This document shows, piece by piece, positions 51,043 through 59,266 of a DNA stretch of 62,394 nucleotides. A program made the translations under genes and the position numbers. Below the pieces are notes generated by a model. That model was not told where the DNA came from, did not search any database, and saw only the letters and a list, made by a program, of their open reading frames with translations. The stretch is from JAAYJS01 sp964346185 (GTDB lineage Bacteria > Bacillota > Clostridia > Eubacteriales > Eubacteriaceae), in assembly GCA_964346185.1 (NCBI GenBank), contig CAYFTR010000007.1, positions 1-62,394 on the forward strand. Reading direction: 5' to 3'. Numbering within the stretch: the first letter of the stretch is position 1; each line of letters starts with the position of its first letter.

Positions 51043-52446
51043 TTATCTTATTGAAAAAGCATCCTTTAATACGCATCTTCTGATACGTGCAAAAGATTTT
51101 GCTGTGGTTAAACCTTCGCCGGTGGGACCTGCAATGGTAAAGGTAGTATGACCTTCGCCGCCTGCACCGATACCGCAATAGGAAGGACCGTTCTTAACAA
51201 AAATGGTAGTTTGTAGTCTTTTCGCCATTTTTGATAATTTCTCTACATTTCTGGAATGCATCATAGCGGTGTGGCGATTGCCGTGTTCCAGTTCCACTGC
51301 CAATTCGATACCTTCGTCTACATCTTCTACCCGAACAATCGGCAGGATACACATCATTAACTCTTCGACCGCAAAGGGGTGATCTTTTCCGGTTTCCATA
51401 ATGAGTACTCTGGTGTCTTCCGGTACATCGATGTTAAATTTCTTGGCAATGTACTTGGCGTCTTTACCGACAAAGTCTCGGCTGAGTCGGCCTTCGGGTA
51501 AAATTTCCGCTACCATTCTGTCCAGTAACGCTTTGTCTTTGATTTCGTAAGCACCGTGTTTCTTCATGTTGAAGATTAAATAATCGGCAACCTGATCAAC
51601 GACAATTACTTCTTTTTCCGCGATACAGGGCAGGTTGTTATCGAAGGTACAACCGTCAACGATGTCTTTGGCCGCTTTTTCGATATCGGCGGTTTCATCG
51701 ACCAATACGGGCGGGTTACCCGCACCGGCTCCGATGGCTTTTTTACCGCTTTTTAAAACGGTGTTGACAATACCGGGACCTCCGGTCGCTACGAGCATTT
51801 TAACCTTGGGGTGATTCATCATAATGTTGGATGTTTCAATGCTCGGGTTGGTAGTGGTTACAATAAGGTTCTTAGGTCCTCCTGCCGCCACAATAGCCTG
51901 GTTGAGCAAACGTACACATAAAATGGATACATTTTTAGCTCTTGGGTGGGGTGCAAATACGACAGCGTTACCGGCTGCCAGCATTCCGATACTGTTGTTG
52001 ATGATTGTTTCCGTCGGGTTGGTGGTCGGAGTAATGGCACCGATCACGCCGAAGGGAGACAATTCCACAACCGTTAAACCGTCGTCGCCTGAAAAGGCCG
52101 ATGTTTCCAAATCTTCAACACCGGGTGTTTTTTCAACGGCTAATTTTTGTTTGACCAATTTGTGTTCATAATTGCCCATGCCCGTTTCTTCGACAGCCAT
52201 GGCACAAATGGTTTCCATGTTTTCTTTTTTTAACATAACCGCCCGCATCGCCTCAATAATTTTGTGACGTAATGCAAGGGGTTGTTTCATATAATCGGCT
52301 TGAGCTTCATATGCCGCCTCAACAGCAGCATTCATGTCTTCGAAGATGCCGTCTTCTCCGCAACACACACCGTTGTTAACGGGTGTATCGAACTCTTTTA
52401 CGATCGTTTTAACGATTTTTTCAATCGTCGATGCATCTAAATTCAT
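51043..52446 (-). CDS. pduP: CoA-acylating propionaldehyde dehydrogenase PduP
   Basis: This 467-residue aldehyde dehydrogenase begins with an amphipathic helix MNLDASTIEKIVKTIVKEF, the kind of targeting peptide that directs cargo into the shell, followed by a linker. The catalytic Cys is in TFDNNLPCIAEKEV (about 270), with PFGVIGAITPTTNPTE and HPRAKNVS as cofactor-binding segments. It converts the aldehyde made by diol dehydratase to acyl-CoA with reduction of NAD. The usual partner PduL, which would make acyl phosphate, is not in the window. Confidence 0.95.
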   Translation of the reverse strand: MNLDASTIEKIVKTIVKEFDTPVNNGVCCGEDGIFEDMNAAVEAAYEAQADYMKQPLALRHKIIEAMRAVMLKKENMETICAMAVEETGMGNYEHKLVKQKLAVEKTPGVEDLETSAFSGDDGLTVVELSPFGVIGAITPTTNPTETIINNSIGMLAAGNAVVFAPHPRAKNVSILCVRLLNQAIVAAGGPKNLIVTTTNPSIETSNIMMNHPKVKMLVATGGPGIVNTVLKSGKKAIGAGAGNPPVLVDETADIEKAAKDIVDGCTFDNNLPCIAEKEVIVVDQVADYLIFNMKKHGAYEIKDKALLDRMVAEILPEGRLSRDFVGKDAKYIAKKFNIDVPEDTRVLIMETGKDHPFAVEELMMCILPIVRVEDVDEGIELAVELEHGNRHTAMMHSRNVEKLSKMAKRLQTTIFVKNGPSYCGIGAGGEGHTTFTIAGPTGEGLTTAKSFARIRRCVLKDAFSIR

Positions 52447-52471
52447 CTATCAACTTCCTCCTTGTGCCGTG

Positions 52472-53452
52472 TTAAAGTATGGTCAGGGCTGCCTTGGCAA
52501 TGCTCATATCCTGTTCCGTGCTGCCGCCGCTGATACCGAGTCCGCCAATTTGTACACCGTCTACAACAACGGGGTAACCGCCGCCGAAAGCGACTAAGCG
52601 TCCTTTATGGGAGGCTTGCAGTCCGTACAAATCACCCTGTTCTTTTGCCAAGTCTTTTAAGGCGTCGGTGGGTGCCTGTAGGGCGTTAGCCGTGTATGCT
52701 TTATCCACGGCGATGGTTCGACTGGCTAACAAGGCTTTCTTTTCTCTTTCAAAGTAAACCAGATTGCCGCCGGTATCTACAACCGCAAATACTATGGGTA
52801 CGCCTATTTCTTTTGCTTTCATTCGTGCAACCGCAGCCATACGTTTTGCCAATGTCAGCAACATGTCGTCAGAATCCTCCGAGGTATCCATACCCATTTC
52901 GTTTTTTACCTTTTGAATGACATCTTTTACCATTGTGTTGTATTCTTCCATCCGAGCCAGAACAAAAAGCGTGTCGGACAGACGATTGGTAAACCGAATT
53001 AATTCTTTTCGAACTTCCGGGTTGCGGTTTGCGTAGGTAATAATGCGTCTTTCCCCTCGGCGTACTACGGTTCTTGCGACATGCAATGCCGCCGAAGCCG
53101 GGTTTTTGCCGGGAATGACAAATTCTTTTTGCTTGCCGAGGATAGCCAGGTAGCGTTCCATTTCTTTTTCCATAAAGTCGACATCCTGTTGTCCGACTTT
53201 ATCTTTAAGCATGGTTCTGCCCTTTTCGTCACTTGCCAGCTCCGCGCCGACGACAAATATTCTTTTTTGAATGTAATGGAGGAGTTTACGTATTTCTTCA
53301 TCTTCGGAGAGAGCATACGCCATACCGATAGCCGCGTTGGCTTCATCCATCGTGCCGTAGGCCTCTACTCGGATATCGTCCTTATCGGTACGAGAGCCGC
53401 CTAAAAGCCCGGTTTGACCTTTATCTCCACCTCCGGTGTAAACATTTGCCAT
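52472..53452 (-). CDS. pduO: Two-domain ATP:cob(I)alamin adenosyltransferase PduO
   Basis: The protein has about 326 residues from the ATG at 53452 (GAGGG six bases upstream). The N-terminal domain (about 1-185) is a PduO-type adenosyltransferase: VYTGGGDKGQTGLLGG binds ATP, GTMDEANAAIG and RRGERRIITY with FTNRLSDTLFVLAR are family signatures. The C-terminal domain (about 195-326) is a GlcG/HbpS-like heme-binding module (GVPIVFAVVDTGGNLVYFERE, GGYPVVVDGVQIGGLGISGG). It regenerates adenosylcobalamin for the diol dehydratase, working with PduS. It begins eight bases after pduN. Confidence 0.95.
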   Translation of the reverse strand: MANVYTGGGDKGQTGLLGGSRTDKDDIRVEAYGTMDEANAAIGMAYALSEDEEIRKLLHYIQKRIFVVGAELASDEKGRTMLKDKVGQQDVDFMEKEMERYLAILGKQKEFVIPGKNPASAALHVARTVVRRGERRIITYANRNPEVRKELIRFTNRLSDTLFVLARMEEYNTMVKDVIQKVKNEMGMDTSEDSDDMLLTLAKRMAAVARMKAKEIGVPIVFAVVDTGGNLVYFEREKKALLASRTIAVDKAYTANALQAPTDALKDLAKEQGDLYGLQASHKGRLVAFGGGYPVVVDGVQIGGLGISGGSTEQDMSIAKAALTIL

Positions 53453-53460
53453 CGTTGCCC

Positions 53461-53742
53461 TCAACCTTCTACTTGTATTTCATCGACAATGCCGACGATG
53501 GTCATGTCCAGGGGGACGGTTTTGTCCCCGTAAACAAAACGCGCGGTACTGCCGGTGGTTACCATAACGGTTTCACCGATACCGGCACCGACCGCATCAA
53601 CGGCAATTGCTGTCGATTGGCTTGAGTATTTCTCAAACGCGCCGCTTTCATCTATTTTTTTAATGATCATCAATTTGCATCCGACCAGCGAAGGATCCTT
53701 CTGGGTGGATACAATGGTTCCTACTACTTTTGCTAAATGCAT
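53461..53742 (-). CDS. pduN: Microcompartment vertex protein PduN (EutN/CcmL family)
   Basis: The 93-residue BMC-P protein starts MHLAKVVGTIVSTQKDPSLVGCKLMII and contains VDAVGAGIGETVMVTTGSTAR, the classical EutN/CcmL motif. It forms pentamers that cap the vertices of the polyhedral shell. A strong site GGAGGAG precedes the ATG, and it follows the flavoprotein gene by eight bases. Confidence 0.95.
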   Translation of the reverse strand: MHLAKVVGTIVSTQKDPSLVGCKLMIIKKIDESGAFEKYSSQSTAIAVDAVGAGIGETVMVTTGSTARFVYGDKTVPLDMTIVGIVDEIQVEG

Positions 53743-53750
53743 TGCTCCTC

Positions 53751-54590
53751 CTAAATTTCCTGAATCCGAATTCCGAGGGTTTTCGCTTTGTCTTTAGCAA
53801 ATTCCGTTACGATTGCATGCTGATTAACATCTATTCGTGCAACATGGGCATGTTCCATGATGTCACCTGCGGTTATCAAATTTTTATCTAAACGGATTTG
53901 CCCCGACTTTTCTGCCCTCTCGGCGGAGGCTACGGTGTCTTTGGTTGTTGTCGGTTTGCATGTTTCGGCGTTAGCGTTTGTCGGTTGACAAACCTCTGCC
54001 AGCTCTTTGGCTTCGCAACATTTTATACCGAAGTCTTCCAGTTTTTGTAAATTGCCCGCCAACATTTGATAATAGGCCGGCGTTGAACGGTCACCACCCA
54101 ATTGGCTACGAACGGCATTATCCGGGTCTGCGCCGTCTTTGACGCAAACCGTTGGAATACCCGCCATCAACCCGTGGTTGACGAGGGTAGTAAGCGCATT
54201 GTCACAAATACCCAATGCCAGCTTTGCCGCCGTGTTGACGGTCGTAGCGGCGAGTATCATGACGTCTTTATCTTTAAAGAGGTTAATTTGCGCGCTGCTG
54301 TCCGTTTCGTCGTAAATGGTGTCTACACCCAATTTATTTCGGATGTGATCCATCGGAAGCGCGGCTTTTGCGCCTTCCGATACAAAAACGGTTAACTCCC
54401 AACCTTTGCTTTTAAGTGTCGCCAGGTTTTCCAATACTTCGGTCAACCCGATAGCCGCTCCGGAAAAGCACACCAATGCTTTTTTCGGTCGGTTGCGGAT
54501 ACGCCTTATCACTTCGTCTACAATGGCGTTGATCAATGCATCTTTGAAAGCCTCGTTTTGCATCAGCAATTCTAAATTCAATTCAATCAC
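53751..54590 (-). CDS. Flavoprotein with PduM-like C-terminal segment
   Basis: The 279-residue protein starts at GTG. Residues about 35-190 form a PPC-decarboxylase-like flavoprotein domain (ALVCFSGAAIGLTEVLENLATL, VMILAATTVNTAAKLALGICDN). A Thr/Ala-rich linker leads to a C-terminal segment LDKNLITAGDIMEHAHV...VTEFAKDKAKTLGIRIQEI, which resembles the end of PduM. The first 30 residues (LELLMQNEAFKDALINAIVDEV) look like an amphipathic targeting helix. Related proteins occupy this place, between eutJ-like and pduN genes, in Listeria-type pdu operons. No reaction is known; a flavin role in cobalamin or electron handling in the lumen is possible. Confidence 0.75.
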   Translation of the reverse strand: MIELNLELLMQNEAFKDALINAIVDEVIRRIRNRPKKALVCFSGAAIGLTEVLENLATLKSKGWELTVFVSEGAKAALPMDHIRNKLGVDTIYDETDSSAQINLFKDKDVMILAATTVNTAAKLALGICDNALTTLVNHGLMAGIPTVCVKDGADPDNAVRSQLGGDRSTPAYYQMLAGNLQKLEDFGIKCCEAKELAEVCQPTNANAETCKPTTTKDTVASAERAEKSGQIRLDKNLITAGDIMEHAHVARIDVNQHAIVTEFAKDKAKTLGIRIQEI

Positions 54591-54596
54591 CTTTCC

Positions 54597-55439
54597 TTAT
54601 CCTTTGCAATTAAAGGCGATCCCCAACGGGGTAACCAGCAGCGGTTCTACGGGTTTTATCGTTTTTATGCCCAATTCTTTCTCGAATATTTTTTCGAAAT
54701 CGTCGAACATACACGCGCCGCCGACAACATAAATCCTTTCGACGGTTTGCCCGAATTGCCGAATAAATCGCCCGACAATTGATGCCATTTTTTCGACAAC
54801 CGGTTTGATTGTCGGAAAAACCAGACGTTGGTCGCCCGATTTTTTCATTTCTTCGGCTTCTTCAAAACTGATACGATTGGCACCCGCCAGCACTAAGCTC
54901 ATATGCGTACCGCCGGTGGGTTCATCCGCCGTAAAAACCACTTCTTTATCTACCAATATCGATATACCCGTGGTACCGCCACCGACATCCACCACCGCTC
55001 CGTTTTCGATCCCGAGAATGGTGGCGGCGGCGGTCGGCTCATCGATAACATTGGTTACCTTAAAGTCTGCCGAGTCAACCACATTGGCAATAATTTTTGA
55101 ATTTCCTTCGAGAATACCCGGTGGAATGGCCGTGGCCGCATTGGCATAGCGTAAGTCGATATCCAAACGTTTTTCTATATCCTGTTTAAGTTCCCGTACA
55201 ACATTCACGGCTCCGATATAGTCGACGACAATGCCGTCCCGAACCACCGAAGCGCCTTTTAAAGCACCGGCAACCGGGCGGTTGTCTTCATCCACGACTG
55301 CAATAACAATGTTCGCCGTACCCAGGTCGACACCTATTTTCAGCTCGCCTTGATAGGGGTTGGTTTTTTTGGTTTTAATGAGTTCATTAAATGCCATAAT
55401 TGCTTTGTTACCGCTGTTCCAGTCCATCTGTTTTCCCAT
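54597..55439 (-). CDS. eutJ: EutJ-like actin-fold ATPase (chaperone type)
   Basis: The 280-residue protein has the Hsp70/actin nucleotide fold: phosphate-1 GVDLGTANIVIAVVDED (about 36-52), phosphate-2 AVVDVGGGTTGISIL (about 142-156) and adenosine motif IYVVGGACMFDDF (about 240). It lacks a substrate-binding domain. EutJ proteins are encoded in ethanolamine and Gram-positive pdu operons and are presumed chaperones for enzyme or shell assembly, without direct proof. It lies between the shell protein and flavoprotein genes. Confidence 0.9.
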   Translation of the reverse strand: MGKQMDWNSGNKAIMAFNELIKTKKTNPYQGELKIGVDLGTANIVIAVVDEDNRPVAGALKGASVVRDGIVVDYIGAVNVVRELKQDIEKRLDIDLRYANAATAIPPGILEGNSKIIANVVDSADFKVTNVIDEPTAAATILGIENGAVVDVGGGTTGISILVDKEVVFTADEPTGGTHMSLVLAGANRISFEEAEEMKKSGDQRLVFPTIKPVVEKMASIVGRFIRQFGQTVERIYVVGGACMFDDFEKIFEKELGIKTIKPVEPLLVTPLGIAFNCKG

Positions 55440-55481
55440 ATTATCTCTTTATCTGCACCGATTAAAATCGGCTTGAATTCT

Positions 55482-55841
55482 TTATTCCGTTTCAGATTCC
55501 GGTGTTGCATCGTCTTCCGATGTTACCTGAACGCTTTCTTCTTTCGTCGGTTGATAGCCGATGGTGTTTTCGTTAAATATCATAGGCAGAATGCCGTCGG
55601 AAGGACGAGCAATCACCTTTACGCTGAAACAACCGCGACCTTTCGCACAGGCCGCTTCGGCCGCCTGACAAGCCGCCTTTACCGCACCTACATCACCCAA
55701 TACTTTTATGGTGTGCATCCCGTCGCCGCGACAGGGCTCCATTCCCAACAGGGTGACATTGGCCGATTTACAGGCGGCATCCGCCGCTTCTATGGCTGTC
55801 GCCATTCCGATGGCTTCTATGATTCCTAAAGCTTGTACCAT
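55482..55841 (-). CDS. Hexameric microcompartment shell protein (PduJ/PduK-like) with acidic tail
   Basis: The 119-residue protein has one BMC domain (MVQALGIIEAIGMATAIEAADAACKSANVTLLGMEPCRGDGMHTIKVLGDVGAVKAAC, about 1-85). A tail of about 30 residues rich in Glu, Asp and Thr follows (EESVQVTSEDDATPESETE). The pore loop reads CRGDGMH instead of the small KIGSGL of PduA, so permeability should differ. Extended tails are known from PduK; the acidic tail is not a PduK Fe-S extension, so the assignment within PduJ/PduK stays open. It follows pduH by two bases, with a GAGG ribosome site. Confidence 0.9.
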   Translation of the reverse strand: MVQALGIIEAIGMATAIEAADAACKSANVTLLGMEPCRGDGMHTIKVLGDVGAVKAACQAAEAACAKGRGCFSVKVIARPSDGILPMIFNENTIGYQPTKEESVQVTSEDDATPESETE

Positions 55842-55843
55842 GG

Positions 55844-56212
55844 TTAACCTCGCGACGTTTTTAAGTCTTTAAAAGGCATTCTTTTTACCAGCCGTGCCGC
55901 ATTGGCTCCCAGGGCACGCAATGTTTCTTCTTCCATTGTCAGTGGAATATTAAACAAAGGCTGGCTTTCTTTGAGTTTGATAAAATGCAATACCAAACGC
56001 TCATCAATGCCGATGCCTACCCCCAGGTGCGAGGCCTGGGCCGCATTATAACCCAGTACAATAGCGGAGTTTCTGCTTTTCGCCACGGTTTCGTAAGGAA
56101 TGCCTTCTTCTTCCATGCCCAATAATATTTGTTCGAGCATTTTCTTGTTAACGGTATCGGTGTTATAAAACACTTTTACCTCGGGTTTCGGCGCTTCGTA
56201 ACTTACGTTCAT
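55844..56212 (-). CDS. pduH: Diol dehydratase reactivase small subunit PduH
   Basis: The 122-residue protein has the fold of the reactivase beta subunit (VKVFYNTDTVNKKMLEQILLGMEEEGIPYE; VGIGIDERLVLHF; LRALGANAARLVKRMPFK). With PduG it exchanges damaged cobalamin from inactivated diol dehydratase in an ATP-driven cycle. Its ATG directly follows the pduG stop. Confidence 0.94.
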   Translation of the reverse strand: MNVSYEAPKPEVKVFYNTDTVNKKMLEQILLGMEEEGIPYETVAKSRNSAIVLGYNAAQASHLGVGIGIDERLVLHFIKLKESQPLFNIPLTMEEETLRALGANAARLVKRMPFKDLKTSRG

Positions 56213-58027
56213 TTAGGATTCCTCCCCGTAAGCCAATACCAACCCCGTTGCAACTGCGTTACGCGGACCTTCGCTGGCACGAATGTTGGCACGTCCTGCG
56301 ACAATGCCGTAATGTGCCAAGGCATCGGTTACCAGTTGGGGTATCTCGAAATCCATAGCCGAACCGCCGACCAGCGTAACAAATTGGATATCTCTAACGT
56401 TACCTGTCGGACTGACACGCTCCAGAGATCGAATGGCGTTGGTGACAAAAACCTTTGTTTTGGCTTCTCGACGTACGGCACTGATTCTTTCCATCGAATG
56501 GTTGCCCGGGATGGGGACCATGCCGTTCGGCGTAAGGATAACCACTTTGGCAAAGGTCGATGCATCCAAAGGTTTGTCGAAAAACTCTACCGTACCGTCT
56601 TCGTGACGAATATTAAAGAGGGTTTCTACTTTTGCAAGGGGATATTTTTTAATATCCTCCGGAAAGCCCATATCATCGAAGCCCAATTCCGAAGCGATAA
56701 GCAAAGTTACCATGTTGCCGGCACCCGCCAAGTGAATGGAGTGGATCTCCCCGGCTCCGGAAATAATCGCCGCATCGGTAGACCCCGCCCCCATGTCTAT
56801 GATGGCTAAGGGTTTATTACTACCCGGCGTGGTGAGTGCACCGCGTATTGCCACGTCCGCTTCGACACCGCCGACTTCAACTTTAATGCCGACTTCTTTT
56901 TCCAGTTCCTTGGCAATTTGATCCATCTGCAGTTTGTCCGCACGTACCATAGCGGCAATACCTACAGCGTTTTCCATGGAAAACTCGTCGGCGACTCCAC
57001 CTTTAATACTTTGGGGTACAAATGTATCTACAGCCAGCAGGTCCTGAATTTTAATTCTGTCGGGCTTGCTGTCGGTTAAGTTTGCCATGGTTTGGCGTAC
57101 CCGCTCGAGCATGCCGCCGGCATTGGTGCCTGCCTCTCCCCGAACATCTTCGACCGGTGCGACGGAGCGAATGGCTTCCATAACCACTTCGGCACCGTCA
57201 TCGATGTTAATTACAGCATTTTTATGTTTTCCCTGAATGGTTACTTTACCGGCGGGAATTTTTCTTTCTTTAACATCTCCCGCCGGAGTTTTAATAACTA
57301 CTGCGGAACGGTTGCCGATTAACGCCCGGGAAATAGGCACAATTTGCTTTGTTTCCTCGGAAGTTAAACCGAAAACCGTCGCAATGCCGTAAGGGTTCGA
57401 TAATTGCTCCACGACGTTACCGGGAGCCGCCACTTCTATAGCCGCCCACATGTTTAGGGGTACTTTATCGATAAGGGATACTTCGTCGACAATCGGTATT
57501 TTTTTATTTAACCGATTATTGATGAGAACGCCGTCGTCGCGTTGAACGATGGCTCCGTTCACATAAACCCCTCTTTCGACCGATTCGTTGATAATTCTCG
57601 AGGAGGTTTCAAAGTCGATCTCCCTGGGAATAATAACGATGACCGATTCGCCGGAGGCGACTTTGTCGATGTTGTGCATGTGAACTGTCGTACCGACACC
57701 GGTTCCCAAACCGCCCGGCGTGGACGGGTTGTGACCGATCATTGTCGATTCGGTGATGACGGTTTCCGTTATGGTTTCCATTGCCACATCCCCGATAACC
57801 GGTGCCGCTTCGTTAATTCTGATCAAGTTGACATCTTCAACCGCCAGACCTGCTTTTGTCAGGGCTTGTTTTAAGGAGGCAAATATACCGTGTATGTTTT
57901 GGCGTGTTCCCTTCATTCCCGTTGTGGGCACAATACCCGAAGCCAAGAACCGGGGACTACCGTTTGAATAGTCCGCCAGAGCCGTTTCCGTACTGGCGTT
58001 TCCTATATCAATGCCTGCAATAATCAT
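56213..58027 (-). CDS. pduG: Diol dehydratase reactivase large subunit PduG
   Basis: The protein has 604 residues from the ATG at 58027 (GGAGG six bases upstream). It has an actin-like ATPase core with MIIAGIDIGNASTETALADY at the N-terminus and PLAIIDMGAGSTDAAII near 405. TMIGHNPSTPGGLGTGVGTT (about 95-114) and the end GRANIRASEGPRNAVATGLVLAYG are characteristic of DdrA/PduG. It releases inactive cobalamin from PduCDE. The gene order C-D-E-G-H is the standard one. Confidence 0.96.
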   Translation of the reverse strand: MIIAGIDIGNASTETALADYSNGSPRFLASGIVPTTGMKGTRQNIHGIFASLKQALTKAGLAVEDVNLIRINEAAPVIGDVAMETITETVITESTMIGHNPSTPGGLGTGVGTTVHMHNIDKVASGESVIVIIPREIDFETSSRIINESVERGVYVNGAIVQRDDGVLINNRLNKKIPIVDEVSLIDKVPLNMWAAIEVAAPGNVVEQLSNPYGIATVFGLTSEETKQIVPISRALIGNRSAVVIKTPAGDVKERKIPAGKVTIQGKHKNAVINIDDGAEVVMEAIRSVAPVEDVRGEAGTNAGGMLERVRQTMANLTDSKPDRIKIQDLLAVDTFVPQSIKGGVADEFSMENAVGIAAMVRADKLQMDQIAKELEKEVGIKVEVGGVEADVAIRGALTTPGSNKPLAIIDMGAGSTDAAIISGAGEIHSIHLAGAGNMVTLLIASELGFDDMGFPEDIKKYPLAKVETLFNIRHEDGTVEFFDKPLDASTFAKVVILTPNGMVPIPGNHSMERISAVRREAKTKVFVTNAIRSLERVSPTGNVRDIQFVTLVGGSAMDFEIPQLVTDALAHYGIVAGRANIRASEGPRNAVATGLVLAYGEES

Positions 58028-58060
58028 AATTTCCTCCAAATTCAACCCTTGGTTGTCGTT

Positions 58061-58573
58061 TTATTTAAATTCTTTAGAGCGTTTTCTTGCGTAGTATACT
58101 TCTGCCGCTTCCGCTACTAAAGCTGCCGAAATCGGCGCGTTGTATTGATCTTTTAATTCCGCTGCAATGGCCAACAATTCATCTTTAGTGGATTTATAAG
58201 GTCTTAAAGCATTATAAATTTCCAACAGACGAACATCGGGGATAGAGATAAGTTCCGCGGCTCTTCTTAAGTTGCCCGCAAAAGCGTCTCTGTTACAGCT
58301 TTCAGCGACTTGTGCCTGAAGTTCCAGCGTTTCCGGACGGATACGCAAGTCTTCCGCTTTTAATTCGCCCTTTAATAATTTGTCCAGATCCAGCTCTTTA
58401 AGATTTTTGCCGGTTGCGGATTGAATCAATTCGGGGCGTTTTTCTCCGATGGGGTAATCTTCTTTTGTAACCGTTCCTTCCGCTTTAGCCGCAGCGGGAG
58501 CAGCGGCGGGAGTACCGGACATGGATGCCATTACCTCTTTTACGATTTTTTCTAATAATTGTTCTTGTGTCAT
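58061..58573 (-). CDS. pduE: Propanediol/glycerol dehydratase small subunit PduE
   Basis: The 170-residue protein has an N-terminal amphipathic peptide TQEQLLEKIVKEVMASM, then an Ala-rich linker, then the conserved body (DYPIGEKRPELIQSATGKNLKELDLDKLLKGEL; RNAFAGNLRRAAELISIPD has the equivalent CNRDAFAGNLRRA). It is the gamma subunit of the adenosylcobalamin-dependent dehydratase. It begins ten bases after pduD. Confidence 0.95.
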   Translation of the reverse strand: MTQEQLLEKIVKEVMASMSGTPAAAPAAAKAEGTVTKEDYPIGEKRPELIQSATGKNLKELDLDKLLKGELKAEDLRIRPETLELQAQVAESCNRDAFAGNLRRAAELISIPDVRLLEIYNALRPYKSTKDELLAIAAELKDQYNAPISAALVAEAAEVYYARKRSKEFK

Positions 58574-58583
58574 GTTCTGCCTC

Positions 58584-59252
58584 CTACTTGAAAGAAACCT
58601 TCATCTCAACAGGCTTTTTGCCCTTTACAACATGTTGGGTCTCTTTAATGTGCAGCAAAGCGGCTCTGGCCTGGTAAGCCGGACGCGCCATTTGGTCGTT
58701 ACGTACCGGAACCGGTGTCGGACTTTCGCCTTTTGCGTATTTTGCCGCATTTTTACCGATGGCACGATAGGTATCCAAGTCGATCAACGGTGCTTGGGAG
58801 AACAATTCCAGGTTGGATAATTGCGGTAAATCCTTTTGGTGGATCAGGCAAGTACCTTTGGATTGAATTCCGATCGCAACGCCGGAACCGGAAAGTTCTG
58901 CCGCATCGTGGCCGCACACGGCAACGTCGGAGCTTCTATATACTTTAATGACACGTGCTTTTAGACCTTCTTCCTCGATACCGGCAATGATTTCTTTTAA
59001 AACTTTGTCGTGAGGAATGTTGATAATTGTATCGATTTGAGAGTCGGCAAATGCCGGAGCTAAACCGATTAACACTTCGTCGGCAGCCGTACCTTGTTGT
59101 GCTTCACCTATTGGTGATAACTCCACAGCGCCTGCTTGTGCAGCCGCGGGTGTTGCAGCCGCTTGGGATTCCGCACCTGTTTCAGGGGTGTCGGACATTT
59201 CTTTTAAGACAGATTCAATAATGTCTCGTAACATTTGTTCATTCATAGCCAT
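58584..59252 (-). CDS. pduD: Propanediol/glycerol dehydratase medium subunit PduD
   Basis: The 222-residue protein begins with the targeting helix NEQMLRDIIESVLKEM, which in Salmonella PduD is sufficient to bring the enzyme into the shell, followed by an Ala/Gln-rich linker. The body has IGLAPAFADSQIDTIINIPHDKVLKEIIAGIEEEGL and VGIQSKGTCLIHQ-like sequence (AIGIQSKGTCLIHQKDLPQLSNLELFSQAP), the conserved beta-subunit core of diol dehydratase. It lies between pduC and pduE with short spacers. Confidence 0.95.
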   Translation of the reverse strand: MAMNEQMLRDIIESVLKEMSDTPETGAESQAAATPAAAQAGAVELSPIGEAQQGTAADEVLIGLAPAFADSQIDTIINIPHDKVLKEIIAGIEEEGLKARVIKVYRSSDVAVCGHDAAELSGSGVAIGIQSKGTCLIHQKDLPQLSNLELFSQAPLIDLDTYRAIGKNAAKYAKGESPTPVPVRNDQMARPAYQARAALLHIKETQHVVKGKKPVEMKVSFK

Positions 59253-59266
59253 ATTTTCGCCCCCTT

